The notes below the pieces were generated by a model, which was not told the origin of the DNA, did no database searches, and saw only the letters and a program-made list of their open reading frames with translations. Below are positions 28,727-40,831 of a stretch of 64,000 nucleotides of DNA, one piece after another. The stretch is taken from positions 1,364,001 through 1,428,000 of the forward strand of contig NZ_CP009110.1 of assembly GCF_000739085.1 (NCBI RefSeq), written 5' to 3'. The position numbers were made by a program, and so were the translations under genes. The stretch comes from Amycolatopsis methanolica 239 (GTDB lineage Bacteria > Actinomycetota > Actinomycetes > Mycobacteriales > Pseudonocardiaceae). Within the stretch, counting starts at the first letter, position 1. Each line of letters begins with the position of its first letter.

Positions 28727-29677
28727 ATGGCGCAACTTCGCGAGCTCCGGGCAAAGATCCGGGCGACGAAATCGATCGGCAAGATCACCAAGGCGATGGA
28801 ACTGATCGCCACCTCGCGGATCGGCCGTGCCCAGGCACGCGTCGAGGCTTCGCGCCCGTACGCCGAGGAGATCACCAAGGTGCTCTCCGCCCTGGCGGGC
28901 GGGGCCGCGAGCCTCGACGACCCGTTCCTCGTCGAGCGGCCCAACCCGAAGCGGGCGGCCGTGCTGGTGGTGACCAGTGACAAGGGCCTGTGCGGTGGTT
29001 ACAACACCAATGTGCTGCGGGCCACCGAGGAGCTGCTCTCGCTGCTGCGCTCGGAGGGCAAGGAGCCCCAGGTCTACGTCATCGGCGGCAAGGGCCTGAA
29101 CTACTACCGGTTCCGCAACCGCGAGGTCGTCGACAGCTGGACCGGCTTCTCGGACCAGCCGCGCTACGAGAACGCCGCCGCCGCGGGCGAGACGCTGACC
29201 AAGGCGTTCCTCGCCGGCGCGGACGACGACGCGGACGGGCCGGGCGAGGACGGCGTCCTCGGCGTGGACGAGGTGCACATCGTGTACACCGAGTTCAAGT
29301 CGATGCTGACCCAGACCCCGGTCGCCAAGCGGATGGCGCCCCTCGAGGTCGAGTACGTGGAAGACGGCGCGGAGGGCACCGCTCAGCCCGGCGAGATCCT
29401 CCCGGCGTACGAGTTCGAGCCCAGCGCGGACCGGCTGCTGTCGGCCCTGCTGCCGAAGTACATCAACACGCGGATCTTTTCGGCTCTGCTCGAGTCGGCC
29501 GCTTCCGAGCTGGCCGCCCGGCGCACCGCCATGAAGTCGGCGTCGGACAACGCCAGCGAGCTGGTGGAGACCTACACCCGGCTGGCGAACCAGGCGCGGC
29601 AGGCCCAGATCACGCAGGAGATCAGCGAAATCGTCGGTGGGGCCGATGCGCTCGCCGCTGTAGGAAGTGATGAGTAG
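28727..29677 (+). CDS. atpG: F1Fo ATP synthase subunit gamma
   Basis: A 316-residue rotor shaft subunit: N-terminal coiled coil ([20 protein letters not shown]), the Rossmann-like middle, and the C-terminal helix (NRERQ-type region here [22 protein letters not shown]). An acidic insertion, [18 protein letters not shown], precedes [11 protein letters not shown]. Mycobacterial gamma subunits carry an extra loop at about this place that contributes to suppression of hydrolysis. The stop abuts the atpD ATG. Confidence 0.97.
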   Translation: MAQLRELRAKIRATKSIGKITKAMELIATSRIGRAQARVEASRPYAEEITKVLSALAGGAASLDDPFLVERPNPKRAAVLVVTSDKGLCGGYNTNVLRATEELLSLLRSEGKEPQVYVIGGKGLNYYRFRNREVVDSWTGFSDQPRYENAAAAGETLTKAFLAGADDDADGPGEDGVLGVDEVHIVYTEFKSMLTQTPVAKRMAPLEVEYVEDGAEGTAQPGEILPAYEFEPSADRLLSALLPKYINTRIFSALLESAASELAARRTAMKSASDNASELVETYTRLANQARQAQITQEISEIVGGADALAAVGSDE

Positions 29678-31102
<1,425 letters not shown>

Positions 31103-31109
31103 TGTCGGG

Positions 31110-31159
31110 ACGACGGCGGGGCGGGTGTCCTTTAAGGACTCTCACCCCGCCGTTGTCGT
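31110..31159 (+). other. Large hairpin in the atpD-atpC intergenic region
   Basis: ACGACGGCGGGG (31110-31121) pairs with CCCCGCCGTTGTCGT (31145-31159) with a three-base bulge; inside lies the palindrome GTCCTTTAAGGAC (31127-31139). No T-run follows, so it looks like an mRNA stabilising or processing element or a partial terminator that lowers epsilon expression relative to beta. Confidence 0.6.
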
Positions 31160-31216
31160 AACCGGTCGCGAACCTATTAGACTGCGCTCATCGGCGCGGG
31201 AACGAAGGAGAACCAC

Positions 31217-31582
31217 GTGGCTGAGATGACCGTCGAGCTTGTCGCCGTCGAACGCCGTCTCTGGTCCGGTCAGGCGACGTTCGTGGTCGCACAGACCACT
31301 GAGGGTGAGATCGGCCTGATGCCGGGCCACGAGCCGGTACTCGGTCAGCTGGTCGAGGGTGGCGTCGTCAAGGTGACGACTACGGACGGTGAGACCGTCC
31401 GCGCCGCGGTCCACGGTGGCTTCCTGTCTGTGACCGCCGAGCGGGTGAGCATCCTCGCCGAGTCGGCGGAGCTCGCCGACGAGATCGACGTCGAGGCCGC
31501 CCGCTCCGCGCTCGGTGGCGAGGACGAGGCCGAGCGGGCCAGAGCAACCGCTCGTCTCCGCGCGGCCGGCCAGTCGGTCTGA
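31217..31582 (+). CDS. atpC: F1Fo ATP synthase subunit epsilon
   Basis: A 121-residue subunit: N-terminal beta barrel ([37 protein letters not shown]) and a C-terminal helical part ([23 protein letters not shown]). Length is normal for actinobacteria, slightly shorter than in E. coli. GTG 31217 with GAAGGAG upstream. Last gene of the operon. Confidence 0.97.
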   Translation: MAEMTVELVAVERRLWSGQATFVVAQTTEGEIGLMPGHEPVLGQLVEGGVVKVTTTDGETVRAAVHGGFLSVTAERVSILAESAELADEIDVEAARSALGGEDEAERARATARLRAAGQSV

Positions 31583-31606
31583 CCCGGCGACGAGCAGGAG
31601 CCGGCC

Positions 31607-32041
31607 GTGGAAATCACCGTCGTTGTCCTGGTCGTCCTGCTCGGTCTTGCCGTCGTCGCGTTCTGGTACAGCTTCCGCTGGGGGCGGATGCGGCGTCAGG
31701 GCGGCGTGAGCGTCGCGTTGCGCTGGGACCCGGACAACGCCCGTGCGGGCTGGCACCTGGGTCTGGGGCGCTACGAGGGTGAGGTGTTCGCCTGGTACCG
31801 GGTGTGGAGCTTGCGCACCGGCCCGGACCGGGTGTTCGAACGTGAAACGTTGATGATCGCGGACCGCCGCGACCCCGTCGGCACCGAGGCGTACGCGGTG
31901 CCCTCGGACGCGACGGTCCTGCGCTGCGAGTCGGCGCTCCAGGAGCCCATCGAGATCGCGATGGGCCCGGACGCGCTGACCGGGTTCCTGTCCTGGCTGG
32001 AGTCCGCTCCGCCGGGCCGCCAGGTGCCGCGCGCGTCCTGA
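31607..32041 (+). CDS. DUF2550 membrane protein
   Basis: A 144-residue protein with one N-terminal membrane helix (VVVLVVLLGLAVVAFWYSF) and a cytoplasmic domain of mainly beta character (GWHLGLGRYEGEVFAWYRVWSLRTGP). This matches DUF2550, found next to atpC across actinobacteria (Rv1312 position). Function unknown. GTG 31607 with CAGGAG upstream; it may be co-transcribed with the ATP synthase genes. Confidence 0.88.
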   Translation: MEITVVVLVVLLGLAVVAFWYSFRWGRMRRQGGVSVALRWDPDNARAGWHLGLGRYEGEVFAWYRVWSLRTGPDRVFERETLMIADRRDPVGTEAYAVPSDATVLRCESALQEPIEIAMGPDALTGFLSWLESAPPGRQVPRAS

Positions 32042-32060
32042 TCTAGTCCCGTCTGGCACG

Positions 32061-32150
32061 TCATCGGAGCCGGAGGATGATGGCGGCCATAGTGAGTCCG
32101 GCGTAGCGGGTGGCCAGGTCCGATCCGCCCGACCACCATCCCGGCACGTA
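32061..32150 (-). pseudogene. C-terminal scrap of an IS5-type transposase
   Basis: The minus strand reads GSDLATRYAGLTMAAIILRLR followed by TGA at 32063-32061. This resembles the end of IS5-family DDE transposases (RDLATRYDK...AAIVLWLR). Only about 30 codons remain, and the residues upstream are not transposase-like. No inverted repeats were found. The position, between DUF2550 and the cobalamin adenosyltransferase, also holds an IS in M. tuberculosis (Rv1313c). Confidence 0.45.
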
Positions 32151-32231
32151 GCGGCACCGCCCGCATACTGGTGCGCGGCCCGGGTGACGAGAGTCGCCGA
32201 GGGCGGCTCGCCCGCCACAGCCAGCCCCAAC

Positions 32232-32681
32232 CTAGTCCCGCGTGAACCGGCGTACCCAGCGGCGCTGCCCCGGCGTTTCGACCGGCCGGGGGTGGTGGTG
32301 CCGCCGCGTCCAGGAGACGGCTTCAGCGGGGTCTACGCCGGCCAGAACGGCGAGGCAGGCGATGACCGTGCCGGTCCGCCCGACCCCGCCGGCACAGGCG
32401 ACTTCGACCGCTTCGGCGGCGCGCGCCCGCTCGTGCAGGGCGCGGATCTCCCGGACGGCGGCGTCCTGGTCGCGGGGCAGCCGGAAGTCGGGCCAGTCCA
32501 GCCAGGTGTGCGGCCACCCCAGACTGGCGTCGTGGTCGCGGCGCAGCCGCGCGGAGCCCAGGTAGAGGCCGAACTGAGGCGCCGGGCCAGTGGGCTGGGG
32601 GCGGCGCAGGCCGCGCCCGCGAATCCAGGAGCCGTCCGGCAGCCGGATGCTTCCCGGCAGCGGTGGTGCGTCGTCGGTCAT
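32232..32681 (-). CDS. Protein-tyrosine phosphatase family protein
   Basis: A 149-residue cysteine phosphatase. The CX5R signature is CAGGVGRTG with C96 and R102; the general acid is probably an Asp in the WLDWPDFRLPRD segment (WPD-like). C-terminal HHHPRPVETPGQRRWV resembles the Q-loop region of dual-specificity phosphatases. Monocistronic, ATG 32681. Substrate unknown; the family removes phosphate from tyrosine, serine/threonine or phosphoinositides. Confidence 0.85.
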   Translation of the reverse strand: MTDDAPPLPGSIRLPDGSWIRGRGLRRPQPTGPAPQFGLYLGSARLRRDHDASLGWPHTWLDWPDFRLPRDQDAAVREIRALHERARAAEAVEVACAGGVGRTGTVIACLAVLAGVDPAEAVSWTRRHHHPRPVETPGQRRWVRRFTRD

Positions 32682-32824
32682 GGGACGAACCTAGGTCGCC
32701 GTGCTGGTGGCGGGTATGAGGATGACCGCATGCTTGCCGGAGTGGGGTCCGGCAGGTATCTCCGCGGCTTTCCGGAGCGTCGACGTGCTGGTGGCGGACA
32801 CACGCGCTCGCCCTGGGTGGACCG

Positions 32825-33397
32825 TCAGGCCTCCCCGCCGGGCTTCCACAGCACGTCGCCGTCCGGGTTGGCCAGGCGGGCCAGGATGAAGAGCAGGTCG
32901 GAGAGCCGGTTCAGGTACTTCACGGCCAGCACGTTCGTGCGGTCCGCGTCCGCCTCCACCAGCGCCCACCCGGCCCGCTCGGCCCGCCGGCTCACCGTGC
33001 GCGCCTGATGCAGGAACGCGGCCCCCGGGGTGCCGCCGGGCAGGATGAACGACGTCAGCTTCGGCAGGCGCTCGTTGAACTCGTCGCACCAGCCTTCGAG
33101 CCGCTCGATGTAGGCCTCGGTGATGCGCAGCGGGGGGAACTCCGGATCGGGCACCACCGGCGAACACAGGTCCGCGCCGACGTCGAACAGGTCGTTCTGC
33201 ACGCGGCGCAGCACCACCGCGATCTCCTCGTCGAGACCGCCCATCGCGAGCGCCAGCCCGACCACCGAGTTCGTCTCGTCGACGTCGGCGTAGGCGGCCA
33301 GCCGCGGGTCGGTCTTCGGCACGCGCGAGCCGTCGCCGAGCGCGGTCGTCCCGTTGTCGCCGACCCTGGTGTACACGCGGTTGATCCGTACCGGCAT
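32825..33397 (-). CDS. pduO: Cob(I)alamin adenosyltransferase (PduO type)
   Basis: A 190-residue ATP:cob(I)alamin adenosyltransferase producing adenosylcobalamin. The ATP-binding N terminus RVYTRVGDNGTTALGDGSRV, the YADVDETNSVVGLA motif, and the C-terminal YLNRLSDLLFILAR are diagnostic. ATG 33397. It sits in the conserved atp-murA interval. A likely user of its product is the B12-dependent mutase at 37.7 kb. Confidence 0.95.
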   Translation of the reverse strand: MPVRINRVYTRVGDNGTTALGDGSRVPKTDPRLAAYADVDETNSVVGLALAMGGLDEEIAVVLRRVQNDLFDVGADLCSPVVPDPEFPPLRITEAYIERLEGWCDEFNERLPKLTSFILPGGTPGAAFLHQARTVSRRAERAGWALVEADADRTNVLAVKYLNRLSDLLFILARLANPDGDVLWKPGGEA

Positions 33398-33407
33398 ACC
33401 GAGCACC

Positions 33408-34913
33408 TTACGACTGCTCGAACAGCCGCATGGCCTCCGGCGCTTCGAAACACACCGCGGAATCGATTCGCGCCCGCAGGTCCCGCACCAGCGCCCGGCC
33501 GCCGCGCCAGTCGCCGGGGCGCACGGTGATCGCCCCACCATGGGTGCCGAACAGGTGCAGGATCGGCAGCTGACCGTCGGTGTGCTCGATGCCGACCCCG
33601 GCGAGGTCGTCGAACCGCACGACGGCCGCCGGTGACGGGTTCTGCCCGAAGTAGGTGGACAGGCCCTCCTCGCCGACCACGAGCCGGTAGCCGCGGGGCG
33701 CGGTCGAACCGACCAGCGCCCGCTTCATCTCCCGGCCCGGTGGCGCGGGCAGCGGGCTGCCGGGCAGTTCCGGCAGGTCCCGCGGGACGTGCCGCTCGGG
33801 CGCGCACAGCACGAGCCCTCCGGCCAGCTCACGGGCCGCCGCCGCGACCGCGGCCGGGTCGAGCCCGGCCAGCACGCGCTGCTGGTGCTCGGCCGCCGAG
33901 GGCCAGCCGGTCAGCTCGCTCATCGCCGCGTCGAACGCCCGGTAGACCGCGAAATCCCGCTCGGCGACCTCCTCGGCGAGCCCGGCCCGGTCGACGGCCA
34001 GTTCCTCCTCCGTCGGCCCGCTGCGGCCCAGCTCGGCCAGTTCGGTGCGGATCGCGTCGACGACCCGGGCGGCCTGCTTGTCCGGCACGTCGGTGCCGAA
34101 CCCGAGGACGGCCCGGCGTGCGTCCACCATCTGGTGGTCGAAGGCGATGTCGTAGACCAGGCCCTCGAGGTGCTGCAGGCGGTCGGTGAGGCGGTGGATG
34201 AGGATGCCGGCCGCGCAGGCGATCTCCGCGGTCCACTCGACCAGCGCGCAGCCCACGACGCCGTTGGGGATGCTCGTCTGGGCCGGGGTGGGCAGGTCGA
34301 ACGGCTCGGCGGTCACCGGCTGCCGCGGTGGGCCCGCGGGCAGCGGGAGCTTCAGGCCGGCCGGGGGAGGGCCGGACAGCACGAGCGAGGCGTTGCCACA
34401 GTGGAACCAGCGCGCGCACCACTCGCGGGCCTGCTCGGGGCCGGCGTGGACGGCGGCGAGCTGGACGTTGCCGGTCAGGCCGAACGCCCGGTTGCCGAAC
34501 CACAGCGCCGACGGCAGCCACGCGGTCACGCCCGGGCCGTCGTTGCCGCGCTCCTCGGCGAGCAGCACGCCGCGCTCCAGCCGCAGCGGCCCGGTGTCGA
34601 GGTCCGCCAGCGACTCGCACACGCGCCGCAGGTGCTCCGCGACGGTCTCCGGGGTGCTGGTGACGTCGAAACTGGTGTGCAGGACCTCGGTCGAGGCGTT
34701 GTTCTCGTAGCGGCTCGTGCGCACGCGCCGCATCGCCAGGTGCTCGACGAGGTGCGTGATCCCGGTCTGCAGGAACGACTCGTGCGCCAGACCGACCCCG
34801 AACAACAGGCTCGCGCTGAGCCTGCCCGGCTGGTCGGTCCAGAAGACCGGCACGCCGTCGATCTCGGCCCGGTGCACCTCGGGCAGGGACGGAGGCGCGG
34901 GCGGGGTCAACAT
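33408..34913 (-). CDS. M16-family (insulinase-like) metallopeptidase homologue
   Basis: About 501 residues. The inverted zinc motif HxxEH is present (HLVEH, H54-H58) after [11 protein letters not shown], and a downstream glutamate-bearing region LLAEERGND fits the third ligand. Residues up to about 400 look like one M16 unit (two domains); the last ~100 ([10 protein letters not shown]...[14 protein letters not shown]) look like a separate PH-like domain. Start: ATG 34913; a TTG three codons upstream has a somewhat better purine-rich leader. Role unknown. Confidence 0.8.
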   Translation of the reverse strand: MLTPPAPPSLPEVHRAEIDGVPVFWTDQPGRLSASLLFGVGLAHESFLQTGITHLVEHLAMRRVRTSRYENNASTEVLHTSFDVTSTPETVAEHLRRVCESLADLDTGPLRLERGVLLAEERGNDGPGVTAWLPSALWFGNRAFGLTGNVQLAAVHAGPEQAREWCARWFHCGNASLVLSGPPPAGLKLPLPAGPPRQPVTAEPFDLPTPAQTSIPNGVVGCALVEWTAEIACAAGILIHRLTDRLQHLEGLVYDIAFDHQMVDARRAVLGFGTDVPDKQAARVVDAIRTELAELGRSGPTEEELAVDRAGLAEEVAERDFAVYRAFDAAMSELTGWPSAAEHQQRVLAGLDPAAVAAAARELAGGLVLCAPERHVPRDLPELPGSPLPAPPGREMKRALVGSTAPRGYRLVVGEEGLSTYFGQNPSPAAVVRFDDLAGVGIEHTDGQLPILHLFGTHGGAITVRPGDWRGGRALVRDLRARIDSAVCFEAPEAMRLFEQS

Positions 34914-35057
34914 TTCGCTCAAGGTTCCCCCAGTCGAGTGGGACGCACGGGCGCGTTATCGCCGCGAGGGAGCACAGTGTTTCACACGATAGTGCGAACT
35001 CCGTCGCCCTCTGTTATGTCCCGCCCCTCCGTCCGGGTGCCTGAACCGGAAGGCATG

Positions 35058-36341
35058 ATGACGGCCATGAGCGAGCACTTCGACGTGCACGGTGGTGCGC
35101 GGCTGGTGGGCGAGGTCGAGGTCGTCGGAGCCAAGAACAGTGTTCTGAAGCTGATGGCGGCCGCACTCCTCGCCGAGGGCACCACCACCATCACCAACTG
35201 CCCGCAGATCCTGGACGTCCCGCTGATGGCGGACGTGCTGCGCAGCGTCGGGTGCGAGGTGGTCCTGGACGGCGACACCGCGAAGATCACGACCCCAGCC
35301 GAGCTGTCGCACCGGGCCGACTCGCCCGCGATGGGCAAGCTGCGTGCGTCCGTGTGCGTGCTCGGCCCGCTGGTCGGCCGTCTGAAGCAGGCGGTGGTCG
35401 CGTTGCCGGGCGGTGACGCGATCGGGTCCCGGCCGCTGGACATGCACCAGAACGGGCTGCGTGCGCTCGGCGCGACGAGCACCATCGAGCACGGCTGCGT
35501 CGTCGCCACCGCCGACCACCTCAAGGGCGCCCAGATCTGGCTGGACTTCCCGAGCGTCGGCGCGACCGAGAACATCCTGATGGCCGCGGTGCTGGCCGAG
35601 GGCACGACGGTGATCGACAACGCCGCGCGCGAGCCGGAGATCGTCGACATCTGCGTGATGCTGAACCAGATGGGCGCGAAGATCGAGGGCGCCGGGACGT
35701 CGACGCTGACCGTGCACGGTGTGACCGAGCTGCACCCGACCGAGCACCGCGTGATCGGCGACCGGATCGTGGGCGCGACGTGGGCCTTCGCGGCCGCGAT
35801 GACGCGCGGCGACCTGACGGTGAAGGGCGTCAACCCGCACCACCTGGACCTGGTGCTGGAGAAGCTGCGGATGGCCGGCGCCGAGATCACGACGTTCGGC
35901 GAGAGCGGGTTCCGGGTGGTGCAGCACGACCGGCCCAAGGCGGTCGACTTCGTGACGCTGCCCTACCCGGGGTTCGCCACGGACCTGCAGCCGTTCGCCG
36001 TCGCGTTGTCCGCGGTGTCCGAGGGCACGTCGATGATCACGGAGAACGTGTACGAGGCGCGGTTCCGGTTCATCGAGGAGATGGTGCGGCTGGGCGCCGA
36101 CGCCCGCACCGACGGCCACCACGCGGTGGTCCGCGGGGTCGAGCGGCTGTCCTCCGCGCCGGTCTGGGCGTCCGACATCCGCGCGGGCGCCGGCCTGGTG
36201 CTGGCCGGCCTGTGCGCCGACGGGGTCACCGAGATCTGGGACGTGTTCCACATCGACCGCGGGTACCCGTACTTCGTCGAGAACCTGAACCGGCTGGGCG
36301 CGCGGGTGGAGCGGGTCGTCGGCGCGGCGGAGCGCTGCTGA
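35058..36341 (+). CDS. murA: UDP-N-acetylglucosamine 1-carboxyvinyltransferase (Cys-to-Asp, fosfomycin-insensitive type)
   Basis: A 427-residue enzyme adding enolpyruvate from PEP to UDP-GlcNAc, the first committed step of peptidoglycan synthesis. Landmarks: [29 protein letters not shown] and [14 protein letters not shown]. In the last motif the usual catalytic cysteine (E. coli Cys115, GGCTIG) is replaced by Asp (codon 35415-35417; residue 120, or 117 from the ATG at 35067). This is the M. tuberculosis situation, known to confer intrinsic fosfomycin resistance. The start at 35058 is favoured by GGAAGG four bases upstream. Confidence 0.97.
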   Translation: MTAMSEHFDVHGGARLVGEVEVVGAKNSVLKLMAAALLAEGTTTITNCPQILDVPLMADVLRSVGCEVVLDGDTAKITTPAELSHRADSPAMGKLRASVCVLGPLVGRLKQAVVALPGGDAIGSRPLDMHQNGLRALGATSTIEHGCVVATADHLKGAQIWLDFPSVGATENILMAAVLAEGTTVIDNAAREPEIVDICVMLNQMGAKIEGAGTSTLTVHGVTELHPTEHRVIGDRIVGATWAFAAAMTRGDLTVKGVNPHHLDLVLEKLRMAGAEITTFGESGFRVVQHDRPKAVDFVTLPYPGFATDLQPFAVALSAVSEGTSMITENVYEARFRFIEEMVRLGADARTDGHHAVVRGVERLSSAPVWASDIRAGAGLVLAGLCADGVTEIWDVFHIDRGYPYFVENLNRLGARVERVVGAAERC

Positions 36342-36351
36342 CCGCGCCTTT

Positions 36352-36372
36352 ACTTTCAACCGTGTTGGAAGT
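36352..36372. promoter_or_regulatory. 21-bp palindrome upstream of the Uma2-family gene
   Basis: ACTTTCAAC-CGT-GTTGGAAGT matches its reverse complement at 8 of 9 positions per arm, and is bounded by TACTT...CAAGTA. It lies 10 bp after the murA stop and 40 bp before the next start. Form and length fit a TetR- or XRE-type operator; no cognate regulator gene is adjacent. Confidence 0.5.
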
Positions 36373-36412
36373 CAAGTAGCCTCGAACCAGGAACTCACGG
36401 TTTGGGGGTCGG

Positions 36413-36982
36413 ATGACGGCGCTACCCGAGTGGATGGTGCTCCCGCCCGATGGCTTGACGGCGGCAGACTACGAAGCCCTTCCGGAGGAAGTGTGCCGCA
36501 GTCTGGAAATCGTCGATGGAGCCATTGTCGTGAATCCGGCCCCCCGTAGGGCGCATCAGATCGCCGCCCGTCGTTTCGCCAACGCTCTCGAGGAAGCCGC
36601 GCCGGACGACTGGGCAGTGGCGACCGACGTCGACCTTCGCCTGCGTGACGTGCCGTTGCTCAACCGGAGGCCGGATCTCGTCGTGTACGACGCCTCGCTC
36701 GACGAAGACGCGGTGCTCCGGCCGCAGCACTGCCTCTTGGCCATCGAGGTGATGTCGCCCGGGTCCGTAACGGCGGATCAGACGGACAAGCCGGCCGAGT
36801 ACGCGCGGGCCCGGATTCCCCACTTCTGGCGTGTCGAGGGCCTTGACCGGGGGGAGATCGCGCTCTTCCGCTACCGCCTCGATCCCACCACGTGCGTCTA
36901 CGCCTCGGCGGGTGTGGACACCGGCAAGGTCAGCCTCCACGACCCGTTCCCCGTGACGATCGACCTCGCCGCGCTGCTCTGA
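36413..36982 (+). CDS. Uma2 family (DUF820, PD-(D/E)XK fold) protein
   Basis: A 189-residue protein of the Uma2/DUF820 family with a restriction-endonuclease-like fold. The core is RPDLVVYD (about residue 86), followed by LLAIEVMSPGSVTADQTDKPAEYA, which gives the D...ExK-like acidic/basic pattern. The family is abundant in cyanobacteria and actinobacteria and its role is unsettled; nuclease activity is predicted only. Codon use is a little less GC-biased than in neighbours, suggesting mobility. ATG 36413. Confidence 0.88.
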   Translation: MTALPEWMVLPPDGLTAADYEALPEEVCRSLEIVDGAIVVNPAPRRAHQIAARRFANALEEAAPDDWAVATDVDLRLRDVPLLNRRPDLVVYDASLDEDAVLRPQHCLLAIEVMSPGSVTADQTDKPAEYARARIPHFWRVEGLDRGEIALFRYRLDPTTCVYASAGVDTGKVSLHDPFPVTIDLAALL

Positions 36983-36983
36983 C

Positions 36984-37613
36984 TCACTCCGCCGCCAGGC
37001 CGACGCCGAAGCCGATCAGCGCGGTGCCCGTCACGGCGTCCATCGCGCGGCGGACGCGTCGCCGGTTCAGCCAGCCCTTCGCCCAGTGGACCAGGAACAG
37101 CAGCGTCAGCTGCCACGCCGTGCCGACCACCAGCACCGTGTAGGCCAGCAGCAGCGCCTCGCCCGCACCGGTCGTCGCCGGGTCGAGGAACTGCGGCAGC
37201 ACCGACAGGTAGAACGCCATCACCTTCGGGTTGGTGATGTTCGACAGGAACCCCTCACGGAACCGCCGCAGCCCGCTCGCCCGGCGCCGGTCCAACTCGT
37301 CCAGCGCCTCGTAGTTCCCGCGCCACGCACCGCGCAGCGCCTGGAACCCCAGCCAGCACAGGTAGGCGACCCCGGCCCACCGCACGGTCTCGAACAGCGG
37401 CCGCACCTGCACGATCAGCGTGCCCAGCCCGAGCCCGACCGCGGTGGCCTGCACCAGGTTGCCCAGCGCGATGCCGGAGCAGGTGAACAACCCGCCCCGC
37501 GCGCCGCCGGCCAGCGCGTTCTTCAGCACGACCATCGTGTCCGGACCCGGCACCACCGCGATCAGCAGGGCGAACACCAGGTAACTCGCGTACAGGCTCC
37601 ACGTCACACCCAC
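36984..37613 (-). CDS. LysE/RhtB family amino acid exporter
   Basis: A 209-residue protein with six predicted membrane helices. The family signature is AVVPGPDTMVVLKNALAGGARGG (VPGPDT motif near residue 21-27), and FLSNITNPKVMAFYLSVLPQF is typical of LysE/RhtB exporters. It exports an amino acid or derivative by proton exchange; substrate not predictable. Converges with the Uma2 gene, one base between their stops. Confidence 0.93.
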   Translation of the reverse strand: MGVTWSLYASYLVFALLIAVVPGPDTMVVLKNALAGGARGGLFTCSGIALGNLVQATAVGLGLGTLIVQVRPLFETVRWAGVAYLCWLGFQALRGAWRGNYEALDELDRRRASGLRRFREGFLSNITNPKVMAFYLSVLPQFLDPATTGAGEALLLAYTVLVVGTAWQLTLLFLVHWAKGWLNRRRVRRAMDAVTGTALIGFGVGLAAE

Positions 37614-37739
37614 GAGGCTAACTCGGCAGTCATGATGGGGTCAGGCTGATTTCGCACCCAGTGAGATGCGTCCTTGCGGGGCTGCGCGCGAAGTTACCGA
37701 CGAGTACGCTCTGTGTGTCGTTCATCTGGAGGTGCACCG

Positions 37740-39761
<2,022 letters not shown>

Positions 39762-39848
39762 GCCAGTTCTGTCACTTTCCGTGCGCATCGTCCACACGCA
39801 ACGTTGATCTCTTTCCGATAACAGCGAGTGGCGATCTCGTTGCTTCTT

Positions 39849-39877
39849 TTGACCCCATCGGACGCACCGCCTACGTT
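39849..39877 (+). promoter_or_regulatory. Promoter of the ehuBCDA operon
   Basis: TTGACC (39849-39854) and TACGTT (39872-39877) with a 17-bp spacer, about 40 bp before the ehuB start. Confidence 0.6.
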
Positions 39878-39915
39878 CGGTGAACCGGCGGAACCGAATA
39901 AGGGGTGCGACGAAA

Positions 39916-40809
39916 ATGACGCACGGTCAGTGGACACGACGGGATTTCTTCCGGCGATCGGCGGTCGTCGGCGCAGCGGCGGTGGCGGGGCCGACATTGT
40001 TGGCAGCCTGCCAGAGCACCGAAAGCGGGAACACCCTCGACTCGGCGAAGAGCGCCAAGACGATCCGGATCGGAATCGCCAACGAGGCGCCCTACGGTTT
40101 CGCCGACACCTCGGGGAACACGACCGGTGAAGCCCCGGAAGTGGCCCGTGCCGTGTGCAAGGCGCTCGGAATCGACACGGTGCAGGCCAACGTGGTGCCG
40201 TTCGATCAGCTCATTCCCGCCCTGAACGCGAAGCAGTTCGACATCGTCGCGGCGGGCATGAACATCACGCCGACGCGCTGCAACGCGGCCTTGTTCTCGG
40301 ATCCGGACTACTCGGCGCTGACCGCGCTGCTCGTGCCCAGCGGCAATCCGCAGGGCGTCAACACCCTCGCCGACGTCGCCGCCAAGAAGGTCAAGGTCGC
40401 GGTGCTCTCCGCCGCGGTGGAGAAGGGCTTCGCCACCGGGGCCGGGGTTTCCGAGGACCAGATCGAAACCCTGGACACGCAGGACAACATGTTGCGCGCG
40501 GTGACCGCGGGCCGCGTGTACTGCGCCGCGCTCACCGACATCTCGCTGAAGTGGCTGGTGAAGCAGAACCCGAACGCCGGGGTCGAGGTGACGCCCGGCT
40601 TCCAGCCGACCGAGAACGGCCAGCCGGTGCAGACCGCGGGCGGGTTCGTCTTCCGCAAGGACGACACCTCGCTGCGGGACGCGTTCAACCAGCAGCTGAA
40701 GACCTTGCACGACAACGGTGAGTGGCTGCGCATCGTGACGCCGTTCGGGTTCGACCAGAGCAACCTGCCCAAGGCCGACCTGACGACCGACAAGCTCTGC
40801 GCGGCCTGA
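39916..40809 (+). CDS. ehuB: Ectoine/hydroxyectoine ABC transporter, substrate-binding lipoprotein
   Basis: A 297-residue extracytoplasmic binding protein. The N terminus combines a twin-arginine motif (TRRDFFRRS) with a lipobox (LLAAC), so it is probably a Tat-exported lipoprotein. The mature part is a type II amino-acid-binding fold (IRIGIANEAPYGFAD, FDIVAAGMNITPTRCNAALFSDP) very like EhuB. It delivers ectoine and hydroxyectoine to the permease encoded next. ATG 39916 lies after GGGGTGCGACGAAA. Confidence 0.9.
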   Translation: MTHGQWTRRDFFRRSAVVGAAAVAGPTLLAACQSTESGNTLDSAKSAKTIRIGIANEAPYGFADTSGNTTGEAPEVARAVCKALGIDTVQANVVPFDQLIPALNAKQFDIVAAGMNITPTRCNAALFSDPDYSALTALLVPSGNPQGVNTLADVAAKKVKVAVLSAAVEKGFATGAGVSEDQIETLDTQDNMLRAVTAGRVYCAALTDISLKWLVKQNPNAGVEVTPGFQPTENGQPVQTAGGFVFRKDDTSLRDAFNQQLKTLHDNGEWLRIVTPFGFDQSNLPKADLTTDKLCAA

Positions 40810-40831
40810 CGCTCGAGCCCGGGGACGCGTC

